Source of the DNA: Dallia pectoralis
Lineage: Eukaryota; Chordata; Actinopteri; Esociformes; Umbridae
Length of the DNA: 64,000 nt
Direction of reading: 5' to 3'
Assembly: GCA_029465975.1 (NCBI GenBank)
Contig: CM055740.1
Location: 1,985,267 to 2,049,266 of the forward strand
Of this stretch, positions 1 through 16,016 are shown piece by piece. The notes under the pieces are model-generated. The model ran no database searches. It had not been told where the DNA came from and saw only the letters and a program-made list of their open reading frames with translations. The translations under genes were made by a program, and so were the position numbers. Numbering within the stretch: position 1 is the stretch's first letter; each line of letters starts with the position of its first letter.

Positions 1-168
1 CCAGCCTACTGTTAGCTACTGCCAACCTACTGCCAGCCTACTGCCAACCTACTGCCTGCCTACTGCCAGCCTACTGCCAACCTACTGCCTGCCTACTGCC
101 AGCCTACTGCCAACCTACTGCCTGCCTACTGCCAGCCTACTGCCAACCTACTGCCAGCCAAACTGCTG
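1..168. repeat. 33-bp-type tandem repeat in clpx intron
   Basis: Short motifs such as CTACTGCCAACCTACTGCC alternate in a tandem array that begins at or before the window edge. It lies in the clpx intron ahead of the first visible exon (362). The unit is a compound of about 11-bp blocks ending CTACTGCC. Confidence 0.9.
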
Positions 169-361
169 ACTCACCACTCTGGCATCAGTGGACAATATGT
201 TCTGAGGCCGTTTTCATAGTTTTGTTTTTTTACTGTTCGTGCTTGCATTTTTATAATAATTAGTTCTGTCCTGTTATGTTTTGTTTTCCATTTTTGTTAG
301 AATATATCTAAATTAAATCCATGGTAACTTAACAGTCTGTTCCATTACTATTCCTTCTCAG

Positions 362-3677
<3,316 letters not shown>

Positions 3678-4544
3678 ACCCTTGATCTGCTGCATCTTGT
3701 ACACAATCTAGAACATGCCGGAACACCTAGAACCTGCTGTGGTTCCTCATATTCCGGTGGTTCTTCACAGCCTACATTCAGACCATGGGAACCACCGCTA
3801 CAACCACAACACAACAGATTCTCCTTGTTTGTTTTCTGTCTTGCTGAGTGTTTTCATAATGAACAAAGAGGATTGAGCACCATCTGGTGGCGAGAACGAG
3901 AACTGCTATTCTTTCAGTTAACTTAACAGATGTAGGTGCTCCCAAATGGTGGACTTCCATAGTATATATGTTCAATCTTTGGATTGATGAAACATTTTAT
4001 TTTAGGATAATGCAAATTGTATTCTTATGACAATTTAATAACAGGTGATTTTGTTTTTGCCCTGTTCTTCTTGAAGGGTCAAGAAACAAATCTCGAAGGG
4101 ATCATATTTTACACTAATGGTGGAGACATAGTCAGGGAGGAGATTTTCAATTTTAGTATCTTAAGTCTTGCGTCATTAATGTAGAACAAATGCCCTGACT
4201 GTCCCTGGTAGACCTGGGTTCAAATGCTGTTTGAAACCCTTCATAGATGCTGAGAGCGTATCCTCTAGCCTGATATGGGTTTTATGAGGGTAGAGTTTCT
4301 ACTTTTGTACTCTTCATTTGTTGCTAGAGACATTGAGATTATGTTGAGTAGTGTTTTCACCCAGGTCTTATCACCTGGGGACAGTTTTACAAAAGTTATT
4401 CAAGTTGATTTTCAGGCAAATATATCACACTAACATAACTCTTCCAGTAGGTGGCAGTATAGAGACCTATCCAAGCCTATAATGAGGTTATTGGATTGAT
4501 ATGGTATTTTACCTTTTTTAATTTTTTTTGAAAGGTCTAATAAA
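3678..4544 (+). other. clpx: clpx 3' UTR with candidate polyadenylation signal
   Basis: This follows the clpx stop codon and has no further coding exon. AATAAA at 4539-4544 is the best polyadenylation signal I see. A short tract near 4205-4240 (ACCTGGGTTCAAATGC) resembles the B-box side of a tRNA-derived SINE. The exact 3' end needs transcript data. Confidence 0.5.
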
Positions 4545-4671
4545 CAGCCATGATTATCTGATGCTGAAAAACAATAACTGAATCACACTTATTTTGTTCA
4601 CTTAGAAAAGGTTAGAGGAACTTTTCCCTGTGGGGTAAAGCGCCATAATGCATTTCATAATTATGACGTTT

Positions 4672-4842
4672 CTCTATGGAGTTAAATTAGTGTCCACTTT
4701 CTCTATGGAGTTAAATTAGTGTCCACTTTCTCTATGGAGTTAAATTAGTGTCCACTTTCTCTATGGAGTTAAATTAGTGTCCACTTTCTCTATGGAGTTA
4801 AATTAGTGTCCACTTTCTCTATGGAGTTAAATTAGTGTCCAG
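4672..4842. repeat. 29-bp tandem repeat, six copies
   Basis: Six almost identical 29-bp units begin CTCTATGGAGTTAAATTAG, with starts at 4672, 4701, 4730, 4759, 4788 and 4817. They lie between the convergent 3' ends of clpx and prc1. Confidence 0.95.
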
Positions 4843-4967
4843 ATTGGCGGCAGTAATTGAATTCCATCTTTCCTCTCATCCTCCATTCTAGTACAGTTTG
4901 GCCACAGGACTGGGACCTGCATTGTAATGGTTAATTCTGTACTGTTTTAGTTCCCTTTCCGTGAACC

Positions 4968-5385
4968 ATGTCTGTTTCTCTGCTCCGTCTGTTTCTCTGC
5001 TCCGTCTGTTTCTCTGCTCCGTCTGTTTCTCTGCTCCGTCTGTTTCTCTGCTCCGTCTGTTTCTCTGCTCCGTCTGTTTCTCTGCTCTGTCTGTTTCTCT
5101 GCTCCGTCTGTTTCTCTGCTCCGTCTGTTTCTCTGCTCCGTCTGTTTCTCTGCTCCGTCTGTTTCTCTGCTCCGTCTGTTTTTCTGCTCCGTCTGTTTTT
5201 CTGCTCCGTCTGTTTCTCTGCTCCGTCTGTTTCTCTGCTCCGTCTGTTTCTCTGCTCCGTCTGTTTCTCTGCTCCGTCTGTTTCTCTGCTCCGTCTGTTT
5301 CTCTGCTCCGTCTGTTTCTCTGCTCCGTCTGTTTCTCTGCTCCGTCTGTTTCTCTGCTCCGTCTGTTTCTCTGCTCTGTCTGTCA
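4968..5385. repeat. 17-bp minisatellite, about 24 copies
   Basis: The 17-bp unit TCTGTTTCTCTGCTCCG is repeated with few substitutions. Neither strand of the unit contains a stop in several frames, which produces open frames of 140-175 codons on both strands with no protein-like composition. It is intergenic between clpx and prc1. Confidence 0.96.
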
Positions 5386-6855
5386 CTGTTTAAAAGGTAC
5401 ATCAACAGCAAACAAGGCAGAGTTTAGGTTGCTGTTTAGAATTGGGTCCCACCACATAGAAAAGTATTTAGTTACCATATATATATAAAAGGCAAGAGAA
5501 CACTCCACGATCAAACCTTCACAATATGTTTGCTGAGTTGTCCAGCTTTATTCAACTTCCCACCTGCCCCCTTCGTGTAACTAAATGGTAAAGCAATATA
5601 CACGTATTTATAATTAGATATACTTCTATTAACAATGCTGCTCTATTTCATTTTATCACTTGTGTGATATATTCATAATTTGGTTCGATCAGTCTGCCTT
5701 GTTTGTGTTTTCGCTTTCGGTTTTTCATGCTTTAAGTGTCTTGTTTGAGTTTTAAAGCATCTCCCATCTCCCCGGTCAGTTCTCTTGTCAAAGGTCAATG
5801 ATAACCTGTAAAGCACCCAAAAGTTGGGAAAAATAAAAAAAATGTATTGACGTGATTGTTGAAATATTATAAATAAAATGTATATCTGTACAGAACTACT
5901 ATCCGGTTGATGTTTTTTTTTATCCTCAAACTGCTCGTCCATGGTTCTTGCAAGGTGTAGTTTAATTCCCACCTGAGTCCACTTGGCACTGATTCTCCCT
6001 GTAGCAGAGTTTCTTCTACCGGAGACCTGCTCCTCAGACTGGACGGGGTTAAGTGTCACCACAGGGGGTAGCTGTGTGTCAATACATCGTGTTTCGTTTC
6101 CCTGGTAGACCTGCAAAACCCCCTAATCCCCCTAAAGGAGATCTCAGTTTCACACTCCGTTCTTTCCTCATAGTATTCTCCAAACCCTATTGGCTGAGGA
6201 AGCCAAAGGGCCCCTCCCCTATGGACATCCTTCAATAGGGTTTGAGAAGGTTAGGCATGATCATTTAAAGTCTTCCTGATTACTTGTTACTTGTGTAGAG
6301 GAGACATCCTGGAACTGGAGGTTGAACCGGAGGTTGATCTGGAGGATGCACGGACATGTTGTGGGATGTATATTGAGTGTTAGACCAACAGAAGTTCTAC
6401 TGGTTCACAAGAACCACAGGGAACAGGCCCTGGAGGAACTCATGACACGTCATAGCTAGAACCCAAAACCCAGTTAAAGCTGCCGGGTCGATTGGTGGTT
6501 ATTAGTCTTCAGGTCGGCACCATGACAACAAGCCAATGGACAGAAACATAATACGACATGAAGTCTGTCAACTTAATAAAACAAAGGCAGTGATGAATGT
6601 GTCGGAGTAAAGCCTCTACACTGGGTATTAAAAGAAAACGGTCGTCTCGACCTGACACATTTGTTTTCTTACACCACAGAAAACCAGAAGGACAATCGCA
6701 CACCCGTCTGGTTGACAAGCTAGTTTCATTTATCTGTAGGTGAAACCTGATTTTGGAAACATAGTCAGCAGTCAACTTTGACCCCCCCCCCCCTGCTGCA
6801 TACACATCAATAATACTCTGGAAAATGCCAAAATAGATGCTTTAAAAAAGGAACA
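5386..6855. other. Intergenic stretch between clpx and prc1
   Basis: I see no exon with family-level similarity here. The sequence is AT-rich with a run of ten C around 6782-6793 and short open frames without recognisable domains. The distal 3' UTR of prc1 may begin near 6840. Confidence 0.6.
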
Positions 6856-6861
6856 TTTATT
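6856..6861 (-). terminator. prc1: Candidate prc1 polyadenylation signal (AATAAA on minus strand)
   Basis: TTTATT on the plus strand reads AATAAA in the prc1 direction, about 690 bp past the stop codon at 7551-7553. This would give a 3' UTR of about 700 nt. No closer canonical signal was as convincing. Confidence 0.55.
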
Positions 6862-7550
6862 CACAATTTGCAAAACACCAACAGTCTGTGTTAGCCTTTG
6901 CCAACTGGCCATCATCTCATTTAATCAATGAATGAACAAAATAAAAAATACAAAAAAAAAACAATATTCATGTAGTGTTGCAAAACTGTATACAGAATAA
7001 TGTCCATAAACCACCCCCATCCCATAAATATGAAGTACAAAAATGTACTCCACCACTAACCTGAATGATTTAAAAGACAATGGGATCAATCTCTGAAAAA
7101 ACACATCTTTAAAAGTTTCATAAAAACTGTTAATATCCGTTTACCTGATCCGCCAACATAGATTTGATCATTTAGCACACAGATCGGAGACGCTCCAACA
7201 TCAAAAGGAAATGGAGATCTCATAATACAATCTGAGACGTTACATTCTCATAACAGAGCAATGAGAGATCGTTACATTCTGTAGGCGTTGACACATCCTC
7301 TTCATCTAGATGTGTTGAAGTGACGACAACAACAGCAGTAAAACTGAACTGGCAACCAGAAAGAGTGCAAGCCTGACTCGTCGCTCAGAGATGACAACCC
7401 CAGTGAGACGTCAGCGTAGATGAAACACAAAGGAGGCCGGAGACAGTTTCTGCTCAGACAGAGTTGCTGTTGTAACACTTCCATGTTAAGACGAGACACG
7501 TCTCTTCTAAACGAACCAGGGACAGGTGCGCTCCTGTCTGACCATTCAGC

Positions 7551-10239
7551 CTACAGATGAGTGACTGTGGAGTTCAGGTGTCCTGTCTCGATGTTAGATT
7601 TGGTAGCTTTTGAGAGATGTTGCTGTCAAAAAAAAAATATAGAAACATAAGAGAACGGAAAACAGGGCATACAACAAGGAAAGAATCGGTTTAGAAGAGT
7701 AGAGGGAAACCGTGGAGTAGAAAGAGAAAATGAAGAGGATAGATTAAAACAGTTATGGAAGGAGATATGGGAAGGAGATATATTAAAGGAGGTTGATCAA
7801 CATCTCACGAGATGCCTGGCAACCACACAACCCCAGTAACCAAGACCAGTTTAAAAATGAGTTAGTTTTATCCCTAGTTTCACTTTATCCCTGGCTAGTT
7901 TGTTTGCACTTAGTCAACTCTGCAAAATAGAGAGGACATGTTCAGGCAGAGGACTTGTTAACACTGTAAAATACTGCATGTCATTCATACAGACCTGGTT
8001 AGGGCTGTGGACTCAATGAGGACAAAATCCTTCTATAACAGACAGCAGAATTACATGGTTATAAGAAAAAATACAGAACTGCTGTTTGAAAGTCAAAAGG
8101 AGGTCACACCAAATATTGATTATTTTGTCTATTTTTTAAAGCATTCTCTCTCTACATAACTTTTCACATATGCATAAAACGTTTGGACCATGTGTCACAT
8201 CAGTGGTGAGATAGCTGTGACATGTAGCCGCTAAAGCTCCATAACCAGTCATCTAACTAGTGTGTACGTACAGGCAGTCATAACCAGTCATCTTTAATTA
8301 GAGTGTGTTACTGGGGTTTATCAGCGGTGACTAGAAGATGACCGGAATAAAAACGTGGTTGTAAATTACCGCAAACTCCGAATAGGTGCTGGCGACAGAG
8401 TTAATGCTGGCGTTACAGTGTGAGGCAGAGTTAGCAGCCGGGGATTTGAACACACCACACACACCGCCCGGCTTGGAAAGGTTCTCCTTGTTCCGGTCCA
8501 ACGTGCGGGGGGTTCTCCCAAAACGGCCAGGGGTTCTAACACTCAGCTGGAAAGACAAGACAGAGGTTTCATGTTCCCGTTCCCCTGTCTAGCGTGTGTG
8601 TGTGTGTGTGTGTAAACAAAGTCATGTTAGATTCAGTTATCTGCTAAATGACTCAAACAACTGACCTTGTTGGCAGACATGGGGGTCCTGAGTACAGGGG
8701 AATTACACACGGTTCCTCCAAAGGCAGAACGTAAGGTGCTGTTAGGAGTTGAGCTGGAGATGCTGGACGTGGCATTAAGCTGGGAGAGGAGGACGTATAT
8801 TAAAGAAACCAGCTGGAGATCACCGTCTATATCAGGTTAAACACGGGAATTAAGTGGGGAAGAAATCTAGCGTAAAATCAGCATCACCATGACAACATGA
8901 TCACTATGACGACTTCATGATAAGTGATGGACACGAGTCTCACCATGACAACATGATCACCATGACGACTTCATGATAAGTGATAGACATAAGGACATGT
9001 TTGATGGCAAACAGAAAGTAGATCGTTGGAAACCACGTAGAACAGTGGAGTGAAATGTGGAGTGAAATGTATATAAACCTACTGACCTTGCTGGCAGACA
9101 TGGGGGTTCTGAGTCCAGGGGAACGACACACGGTTCCTCCAAATGCAGAACGTAAGGTGCTGTTGGGAGTGGAGCTGGAGATGCTGGACGTGGCATTAAG
9201 CTGGGAAAGGACGAATATATTAATAGTGATCTAATTAATTAATGGTCACCATCACTCGATATTAGACGACAGGCAGACGAGAGACAGCGGTTATTAGACG
9301 ACAGGCAGACGAGAGACAGCGGTTATTAGACGACAGGCAGACGAGAGACAGCGGTTATTAGACGACAGGCAGACGAGAGACAGCGGTTATTAGACGACAG
9401 GCAGACGAGAGACAGCGGTTATTAGACGACAGGCAGACGAGAGACAGCGGTTATTAGACGACAGGCAGACGAGAGACAGCGGTTATTAGACGACAGGGTA
9501 TGACAGTAACTATATGACAGTAACATTTACCCTCTTTGCTTTGCCAGATGTTGGGACCGTAGCCAGGCGTCTTTTGGAGGGCGTCCTTACAGCAGTGCCA
9601 TACAGCAGGTCCTGCTCCATCTGCTGACTCTTCTTCTGTATCTGTTCCAAGACAGCGAACGCCGTTATTCATGATTAGAACAGGAAAACTCTTCCAAATG
9701 CCCACCAATCTTTGCTTTAAAATACCACAGATGTGCTACTGATAAAGATATGAGAACACAGTGCCCAAGATTACAGGCACAGGTCCCCGCAAATCTATAA
9801 TCAATTTATAGATTACTAATAATACAAGGGGAAGAAAGGTCACTCAAAAAGAGCACTCGGAGGATGTTTGATCTTACTCTGTCGTTCTTCTCCCTCTCCT
9901 TCTCCAGGCGCAGGAGGTCCCACTGCTCCTCTACGTACTGGAGGAACTTCTGTCCGTTCACTAGGAACTCCTTTTTCTGCTCCTCTTCCCAGAGATCGAT
10001 CTGGACCTTTATGGTCTTCTCCAGCTGGACAACACACACACACACAGGTTAACGCCTGACTCATATGGTTTACTGTGGGTTAGCAATCACACACACAGGT
10101 TAACGCCTGACTCATATGGTTTACTGTGGGTTAGCAATCACACACACAGGTTAACGCCTGACTCATATGGTTTACTGTGGGTTAGCAATCACACACACAG
10201 GTTAACGCCTGACTCATATGGTTTACTGTGGGTTAGCAA

Positions 10240-10311
<72 letters not shown>

Positions 10312-13300
10312 TAACACGTGACTCATATGGTTTCTTCAACCACTGTGGGTTAGTAATACCACACGATCAAATGTATTGCAGTTAGATGTTCCAGGTTCCA
10401 ACCCCTACAGAGACCGGAGAATAAGGAGAACACAACAAGCTCACTGGTGAACCAGACATAAGGGTTCTCCACATGATCTCACCTTGGGCAGGCTCTTCTG
10501 GAGGTCAGCCCTCTGCTTCTCCTCCTTGAGGAGGTTCCCTCCACGGTTGTTGAATCTAGAAGGATCCGTTGCCTTTTTCTGTGGTGAGTAAAACTCTGTT
10601 ATATAGATATAATCCTAATCTGTAAAGCACTGATCGTTCACGAAGGTTTATGAATATACCACCAGCACCACCCACATCCAGACAGTACGATTCACACCAC
10701 CACCACCACCACCCACATCCAGACAGTATGATTCACACCACCACCCACATCCAGACAGTACGATTCACACCACCAGCACCACCCACATCCAGACAGTACG
10801 ATTCACACCACCACCACCACCACCCACATCCAGACAGTATGATTCACACCACCACCCACATCCAGACAGTACGATTCACACCACCACCACCACCCACATC
10901 CAGACAGTACGATTCACACCACCACCACCACCCACATCCAGACAGTATGATTCACACCACCACCACCACCCACATCCAGACAGTACGATTCACACCACCA
11001 CCACCACCCACATCCAGACAGTACGATTCACACCACCACCAGCACCACCCACATCCAGACAGTACGATTCACACCACCACCAGCACCACCCACATCCAGA
11101 CAGTACGATTCACACCACCACCAGCACCACCCACATCCAGACAGTACGATTCACACCACCACCAGCACCACCCACATCCAGACAGTACGATTCACACCAC
11201 CACCAGCACCACCCACATCCAGACAGTACGATTCACACCACCACCAGCACCACCCACATCCAGACAGTACGATTCACACCACCACCAGCACCACCCACAT
11301 CCAGACAGTACGATTCACACCACCACCACCACCACCCACATCCAGACAGTACGATTCACACCACCAGCACCACCCACATCCAGACAGTACGATTCACACC
11401 ACCACCAGCACCACCCACATCCAGACAGTACGATTCACACCACCACCACCACCACCACCCACATCCAGACAGTATGATTCACACCACCACCACCACCCAC
11501 ATCCAGACAGTATGATTCACACCACCACCACCACCACCACCCACATCCAGACAGTACGATTCACACCACCACCACCACCCACATCCAGACAGTACGATTC
11601 ACACCACCACCACCACCACCACCCACATCCAGACAGTATGATTCACACCACCACCACCACCCACATCCAGACAGTATGATTCACACCACCACCACCACCA
11701 CCACCACCCACATCCAGACAGTATGATTCACACCACCACCACCACCACCACCCACATCCAGACAGTATGATTCACACCACCACCACCACCACCACCCACA
11801 TCCAGACAGTATGATTCACACCACCACCACCACCACCCACATCCAGACAGTATGATTCACACCACCACCACCACCACCCACATCCAGACAGTATGATTCA
11901 CACCACCACCACCACCACCCACATCCAGACAGTATGATTCACACCACCACCACTCACATCCAGTTCCAGGAACAGAGTCCAGCTCTCCTGCCACTTATTG
12001 ACTCCCTCGAAAAGCTCCCGGTGGTTCTCGAAATTCTCCTTTAGACCCTGAAGCTCCATTTCATGCAGATTCAGAAGCTCCTCTGTGTAATCGTCTGTAG
12101 AAGGACAAAGCACAGACATGTGTGCCAGACACGCAATGGAATGAGACAAGCTGGGACCAGAATTATTGTAAAACTCTGAACCGTCCACTGACCGTCGCAG
12201 TACGGCGTGAAGTTCTGCCTCTGTTGCAGGCTGTAGAAACACTTCTCCCAAAACAGGACCAGCTCAGTCCGGATGGCTTCTATCACCTCTTTCAGGTTCT
12301 GGCTCTTCAGCTCCTCCAGACGCTCAGCCTCGACTTGTAGCTGGTATAAAAGCAACCAGCACCAATCAATTAGTGATAACACCTTTCAATTAAATGGCCA
12401 GGTGTAGGCATTCGAACAATAGGTGAAAAGAAAATGTTGAAATAAAACAAAAACATTTAGAGCCGTGCATTTACATTCTTCACATTTAACGTTCTCTTAT
12501 CGAAGTGATTTTTACGTCCTCCATTATCAACTGAGCTGCACAGGAGCTTTTTGCTATTAAGATTCCCTGCATGTAAGATCTGCTCACTGAACATCATGAC
12601 GAAAGGAGACAACTCACAGCGTTCATGTTCTTCTTCCTGGACTGGACCATGTGTTCAGCCATGACCTCCCTCTCTTCCTGGGGGACCCGCAGTCTCTCCC
12701 AGAGCTCATGGATCTTCCTGCGATACGAGTCACACACCTGAACGTTCTCTGCCTTACGCTCCTCCAGCTGTAAACACAGAGCACGTCAGGGGTAGGAGCT
12801 CACTGACAAATACATCAGAGGTACTTCTAAAATACACCTTTGATTTCATTGGTTAAGAGTCCCCCCCCTTTCCCCTCCAGACTGCTCATAGACTCTACAT
12901 TACATTCTATTTTACTATTTATTAATAGTACTGTTGTTTTACTTAATTTGTTCTGCTGCTGTTATACAAAAATTTCCCCTCTGGGATTAATAAAGTGTTA
13001 TTGTATTCTATAGATCAACTACCAATCAGAAGTCTGCGTACAGACTACAAAGATAAACAGGTTTGGTAACAGCACTAAACCCTGTGGTCACCTGTCCAAG
13101 CAGCAGTTTGAGAGCTGTAATGTTGTCATTAGACAGACAGAAGGCATCCTCGTCTTCACACACTACATCCCTCTCAAAACTGGTGTCTGGAAGCTGGTCC
13201 AGCTCCTCCATACACACAACGATCTGCCGCTTGATGCCCACAAACTCAGCGTGTCGACGATCCTGGAAAATAGAGCCGGGAGAGTGGAAGTTCAGAACAA

Positions 13301-15904
13301 CGAACACACTAACCCTAGACTAGAAGGTAGTACACCGGTCAGTACTATCCTTTCCACCCTAACCCTAGACTAGCTAGTACCACACCAGTCAGTGCTATAC
13401 TTCCAACACAGGACTAGCTAGTACTATACCGGTCCCGTTTGGTAAGATAGAGCGTGTTTTTGTATAGAGGCAGGATTCTAAACAGTGGCTGAACATGAGC
13501 TGGGTGACTTAATGATGACTGAACAGAGCTGTAATTCATAAAGAATGTAGCGTTCTTAAACAAAGAGTTTGGTTTAAGAGAGAAAGAAACTCTCAACAAC
13601 GTAATTAGCAAGCGACAGCAGACAAACCAGACCAACCTTCTCCTTGGCGAGATCGACCAGGTAGGTACGGTACTCATCCAGTTGTCCCAGGGATGGGACA
13701 GAGTCGGTGTCAATAGAGAAGGGAACCAAACACATGACATCACAAAGCTCCCGGTCCTCTCGGTACATGGTCTTCATCTCCTTTATCCTCTGGCTCCTCT
13801 GCTTCATCAACACCTCCAACCGGGAGCGGATGTCCTTCTCAAGCTGAAGCATTGTCCTGCCCTGGTCCTCCTAGGAAACACACCAAGACAGCTGAAAAGA
13901 ACACCAACCAGACGTGACATAAAAGGCTGCGTTTCAATTTGGTTTCTGAAGCCCAAGAAATGCTTACATCACATGAGTTTGTTACTACATGGCAGGGGAG
14001 TCCTTGTCTGACTAACTAATTGGTGGTAAATATAAGCACACAATCCTTTGCCTCTGACCGCTGGACATTAAGCCATTAAATATTCTGACCAATTAGACAA
14101 ACACTAAAATGTAACCGTGTCTTCAGAAATATGCCTAGTTTCGCATCGAGTCATTAACCAGCCGGACAGGATCGCACTGTGCCATTGATCTACGAACAGA
14201 GAAGCAGCAAACCTTTGAAGAGATCTCTGGGCTTGTATGGAGGTTTCTGTAGTCTATAAAATAATATTTCAAAACAACCACGCAGACTTGTACGAGAAAC
14301 TCGTCCACAACACAAAACCAAGCTTCAGCAGCACTGTAAAAATCACCACTTGGTTCAGCTATAATGTGGTCTAGGAATCAGACCAGGTTTTCCCGGGTCT
14401 CAGATCATCAAGCATCCGTCCCACCGGAACTCCCCCAAATGCCCTGATGAAGAACCACCCAAATGCCCCGATGAAGAACCACCCAAATGCCCTGATAAAA
14501 CTCCCCAAATGCCCTGATGAAGAACCTCCCATCGTTGATTATACTCATCACTCAGATTAATCACAGTTAACCTGTTTGAGGTGACGTGTTAATGTCAGGA
14601 TGATTAAAAGGACAAGAGCGAACCAAACGCCAGCCGGGTCATTAGTAACGGACCGTTAGCGAGTGGGACATGTGATGGAACGGTACCTCAAAAGGGGGTA
14701 GTTTGAGATCTGAGCACAGAACATCCAGCTCTTTCCGACAGGACTCGATACTGTTCATTAATCTCTTCTTGAGGCGATCCTCTTCTGCGATCATCATGTC
14801 AAGCAAGTCCTGTTAAAACAGTACACAAACTGTTTTAACATCTCCACTCTCCAGCCATTTCCTCAAATGTAGACATATTTAGCAACGGTGGGAAGTCCCT
14901 TCAGCCAAAGCACACACATCCAAAAGCCTTTAAATCTGGGACAGGGAAAGCTAACGCCAGAATGGGGAATCGCAAAACAACCAAGAACAGAACTCACTTT
15001 TATATGTTTCTTCACCACATCCGTCCTCTGCAGTCGCTGGTCCTCTGGGATACCGATTTCTTCCCAGATGACCTTCAGCCGGTTGAGGGCATGATTCAGA
15101 CAGGCCACAGATTCCGCAGCATGGACCTCACTGTACCGGGGTGGAGATCAATAACAGATCATACAGTGTACAAAGATATTATGACAACATGAATACAAAA
15201 AACATCAAGCAACAGTTTGAGAAGAACGGATAACGACCAGGTTTACTGTGCCAAATAACCTGGTTCTTGTCGTCCGGACATTTGACACAAGTCTCTCCAT
15301 GATTAACATTCCTGATGGTGGCCAAACCAGTTGATCGACAAGTTGCACAAACACCTGCCCCTGCTAGCCAACAACGGGTAGCATGATAGTTGTGTATGTT
15401 CTACACCTGTTGAATGACGAGTTAACTAATGATGACTACCTAACTAGTCATGCAACTAATGAGAAGTTCAGGTAAACCGTAGTCGGTCGTGTTCTTGTGT
15501 ATCCGGGTAAACTCCCCAAATATTGCTAGTTTGTTACCATGGGTTTAGCATACCGATAATAATAAGGTTAGCATACTGCACGTTAGCATGCAGCCAGAGC
15601 AACGTCCTGACCACATACAGGTAAACACCGAGAAACATTATCTGCTAATAAATAACTTATCGTTATGGCTACCTATTGGTTAACTAATACCAGTCGTGTT
15701 CCTGATAATAAACCACCAATCGGCTAATCACACCACACAGAACAAGATGCGCTCACTTAATTACAGAAGTTACGAAGTCTAGCTAACGTAAATGCATTAC
15801 ACCTAACATCAACACCACAGCCAACGCGCATTCGTTCGCTAATAACCGGCAGATAATCTTAACACAACATGCTTGAACACGTTTGCCACTAACCTCCTCC
15901 TCAT
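7551..15904 (-). CDS. prc1: Protein regulator of cytokinesis 1 (PRC1/Ase1/MAP65 family), complete
   Basis: Antiparallel microtubule crosslinker of the anaphase spindle midzone; it recruits KIF4A and PLK1. Fifteen coding exons on the minus strand: 15894-15904, 14998-15130, 14687-14809, 13637-13870, 13092-13262, 12618-12767, 12193-12340, 11958-12094, 10483-10578, 9878-10024, 9531-9641, 9087-9200, 8666-8779, 8370-8546, 7551-7622. All phases join, giving about 645 residues (human about 620). The start ATG lies in an 11-nt first coding exon whose AG joins T of exon 2 to make MRRSEV, the family N-terminus. Landmarks are GIPEDQRLQRTDVVKKHIK (dimerisation end), TSFERDVVCEDEDAFCLS, the spectrin-like microtubule-binding segment from FYSLQQRQNFTPYC to VNGQKFLQYVEEQWDL, RTPSKRR, and SINSVASTYSEFA near the end. 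Exons 12 and 13 are a tandem duplicate. The second human CDK1 site (TP in NTPGK) is absent here (VPTSGK). Whether this is copy a or b of a teleost pair is not resolved. Confidence 0.97.
8666..9200 (-). repeat. prc1: Tandemly duplicated prc1 coding exon (exons 12 and 13)
   Basis: Exon 12 (9087-9200) and exon 13 (8666-8779) are both 114 bp, in phase 0, and encode 38 residues starting LNATSSISSSTPNSTLRSAF. They differ at only three residues (R/N, G/V and S/N in the C-terminal third). Both keep SP and TP dipeptides. Acceptor and donor flanks (CTGGGA ... CTGACC) are duplicated as well. Human PRC1 has one corresponding segment. Both copies are flanked by usable splice sites and either can be skipped without changing frame. 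Confidence 0.93.
8876..8985. repeat. Two-copy direct repeat in prc1 intron between the duplicated exons
   Basis: A block beginning CACCATGACAACATGATCAC and ending near AAGTGAT is present twice about 58 bp apart, between exons 12 and 13. It may be a trace of the unequal exchange that multiplied the region. Confidence 0.8.
9259..9496. repeat. 32-bp minisatellite in prc1 intron 11
   Basis: About seven and a half identical 32-bp units begin ATTAGACGACAGGCAGACGA. The array ends about 35 bp from the donor of the prc1 exon at 9531-9641. The near-perfect identity between units suggests recent expansion. Confidence 0.95.
10036..10325. repeat. About 52-bp minisatellite plus (CA)n in prc1 intron 9
   Basis: Four near-identical units contain GGTTAACGCCTGACTCATAT, followed by a pure (CA)n tract at about 10232-10307 and one diverged unit. 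Each unit carries TGACTCA, an AP-1 heptamer. The array abuts the acceptor of the prc1 exon at 9878-10024. Confidence 0.93.
10655..11955. repeat. Large (CAC)n/CATCCAGACAGTA minisatellite in prc1 intron 8
   Basis: About 39 units combine CCCACATCCAGACAGTAYGA with TTCACACCAC and a variable number of CAC triplets. The array runs directly into the donor of prc1 exon 8 (11958-12094). Read in the gene direction, the junction CTGGAT/GTGAGTGGTGG resembles the unit segment CTGGATGTGGGTGGTGG. A 275-codon open frame across it is a repeat artefact. Confidence 0.95.
12885..13020. mobile_element. Candidate LINE/SINE 3' tail in prc1 intron 5
   Basis: The segment ending AAATTTCCCCTCTGGGATTA-ATAAAG resembles the conserved 3' tail (TTTCCCC..GGGATTAATAAAG) of fish L2-type LINEs and SINEs that share it. 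Only the tail is visible and no open frame is preserved. Family assignment is tentative. Confidence 0.45.
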
Positions 15905-16016
15905 GGTTGCAATTCACCCACAAAAAGCAATGTTAAAATGTTAAAATTAAAGACCGATTGACACTCATATGTGTCGTATTCAACGCGTCGTCTCGTCCGT
16001 TGTTTCTGCCACTGGG

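Noticed and set aside
4968..5385. CRISPR-like array
   Set aside because: The 17-bp units are contiguous without unique spacers, and the context is a vertebrate genome.
10650..11477. 275-codon plus frame rich in His, Pro and Thr
   Set aside because: It lies within the prc1 intron 8 minisatellite and has no independent support.
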